A stretch of 64,000 nt of DNA, from positions 10,622-74,621 of the forward strand of contig NZ_JADPFC010000008.1 of assembly GCF_015668195.1 (NCBI RefSeq), in the 5' to 3' direction. Positions 63,924 to 64,000 of this stretch are shown here, piece after piece. Origin of the DNA: Romboutsia_C sp015668195. Lineage in GTDB: Bacteria; Bacillota; Clostridia; Peptostreptococcales; Peptostreptococcaceae. Each line of letters begins with the position of its first letter. Position 1 is the stretch's first letter. The notes beneath the pieces were generated by a model, which did not search any database, was not told the origin of the DNA, and saw nothing but the letters and a program-made list of their open reading frames with translations. A program made the position numbers and the translations under genes.

Positions 63924-64000
63924 GGTCAAGTCCTCGACCTATTAGTATCGATAAGCTAAATACATTACTGCACTTACACCTTCGACCTATCAACCAGGTA
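63924..64000 (-). rRNA. rrl: 23S rRNA, 3' end only
   Basis: The final 77 bases (complement) read the conserved 23S 3' region with CTAATAGGTCGAGGACTTGACC ending near 63924; the rest lies past the window edge. Confidence 0.93.

Overview
The window is a low-GC Firmicute chromosome segment. The best fit is an endospore-forming anaerobe of the Peptostreptococcaceae (the Clostridioides / Paraclostridium / Romboutsia group). The reasons are AT-rich intergenic DNA, strong Shine-Dalgarno (SD) sites, many spore genes (a gerS-like gene, spoIIE, yabP, yabQ, spoVT, a spoVB-like gene, spoVG, spmA, spmB) and a clostridial gene order. The genus assignment is an inference. Almost every gene, and the 23S-5S rRNA end at the right edge, is read on the minus strand. 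This is the usual picture for an origin-proximal arm with genes co-oriented with replication. Only murC and the pncB-lrp pair run the other way.

Layout from left to right. 1-1305: a gerS-like lipoprotein (cut by the edge), a CBS-pair protein and acpS. 1.5-8.3 kb: a complete F1Fo ATP synthase operon (atpZ-atpI-atpB-E-F-H-A-G-D-C) whose c subunit has a sodium-type ion site and whose epsilon subunit lacks the C-terminal helices. 8.9-15.8 kb: upp, rpiB, a Sua5/YwlC tRNA-modification gene, a ZIP metal transporter, prfA-prmC, yqhQ, tdk and rpmE. 15.9-21.3 kb: rho with an asparagine-rich insert, glpX, a 37-codon membrane peptide gene and a secreted oligoendopeptidase F. 21.3-21.7 kb: an intergenic cluster of DnaA boxes. 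21.7-32.2 kb: the spore and division cluster spoIIE, ppx, divIC, yabQ, yabP, rqcP, hup, mazG, spoVB-like, spoVT, prsA. 32.2-39.3 kb: mfd, pth, then what looks like the remnant of a type IV pilus locus (pilT, pilD, and a second pilD split by an in-frame TAG). 39.6-45 kb: prs, glmU, spoVG, purR and divergent murC. 45-54.8 kb: an anchored protein of unknown function, an M20 peptidase, a protein with acidic tandem repeats, rsmA-rnmV, tatD, a Met T-box with metG, and spmA-spmB. 54.9-63.5 kb: pncB-lrp, an HD protein, rsmI, trmN, ricT, holB, tmk and a lysine/arginine decarboxylase-type gene. The window ends in 5S and partial 23S rRNA.

Most of the window is conserved core machinery in recognisable operons, each closed by an intrinsic terminator. 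I see no CRISPR array, insertion sequence, prophage or tRNA gene. The most interesting non-routine signals are: (1) the seven-site DnaA-box cluster between spoIIE and the oligoendopeptidase gene; (2) the tmk leader, where a perfect 10-bp hairpin separates an ideal SD from the ATG; (3) the decayed pilus locus with a nonsense codon; (4) the Na+-type c subunit combined with a truncated epsilon; (5) the N-rich, prion-like Rho insert; and (6) the acidic 54-bp repeats. No evidently novel multi-gene system was found. Gene starts were adjusted where the SD clearly favours an internal codon, and this is noted in each entry.
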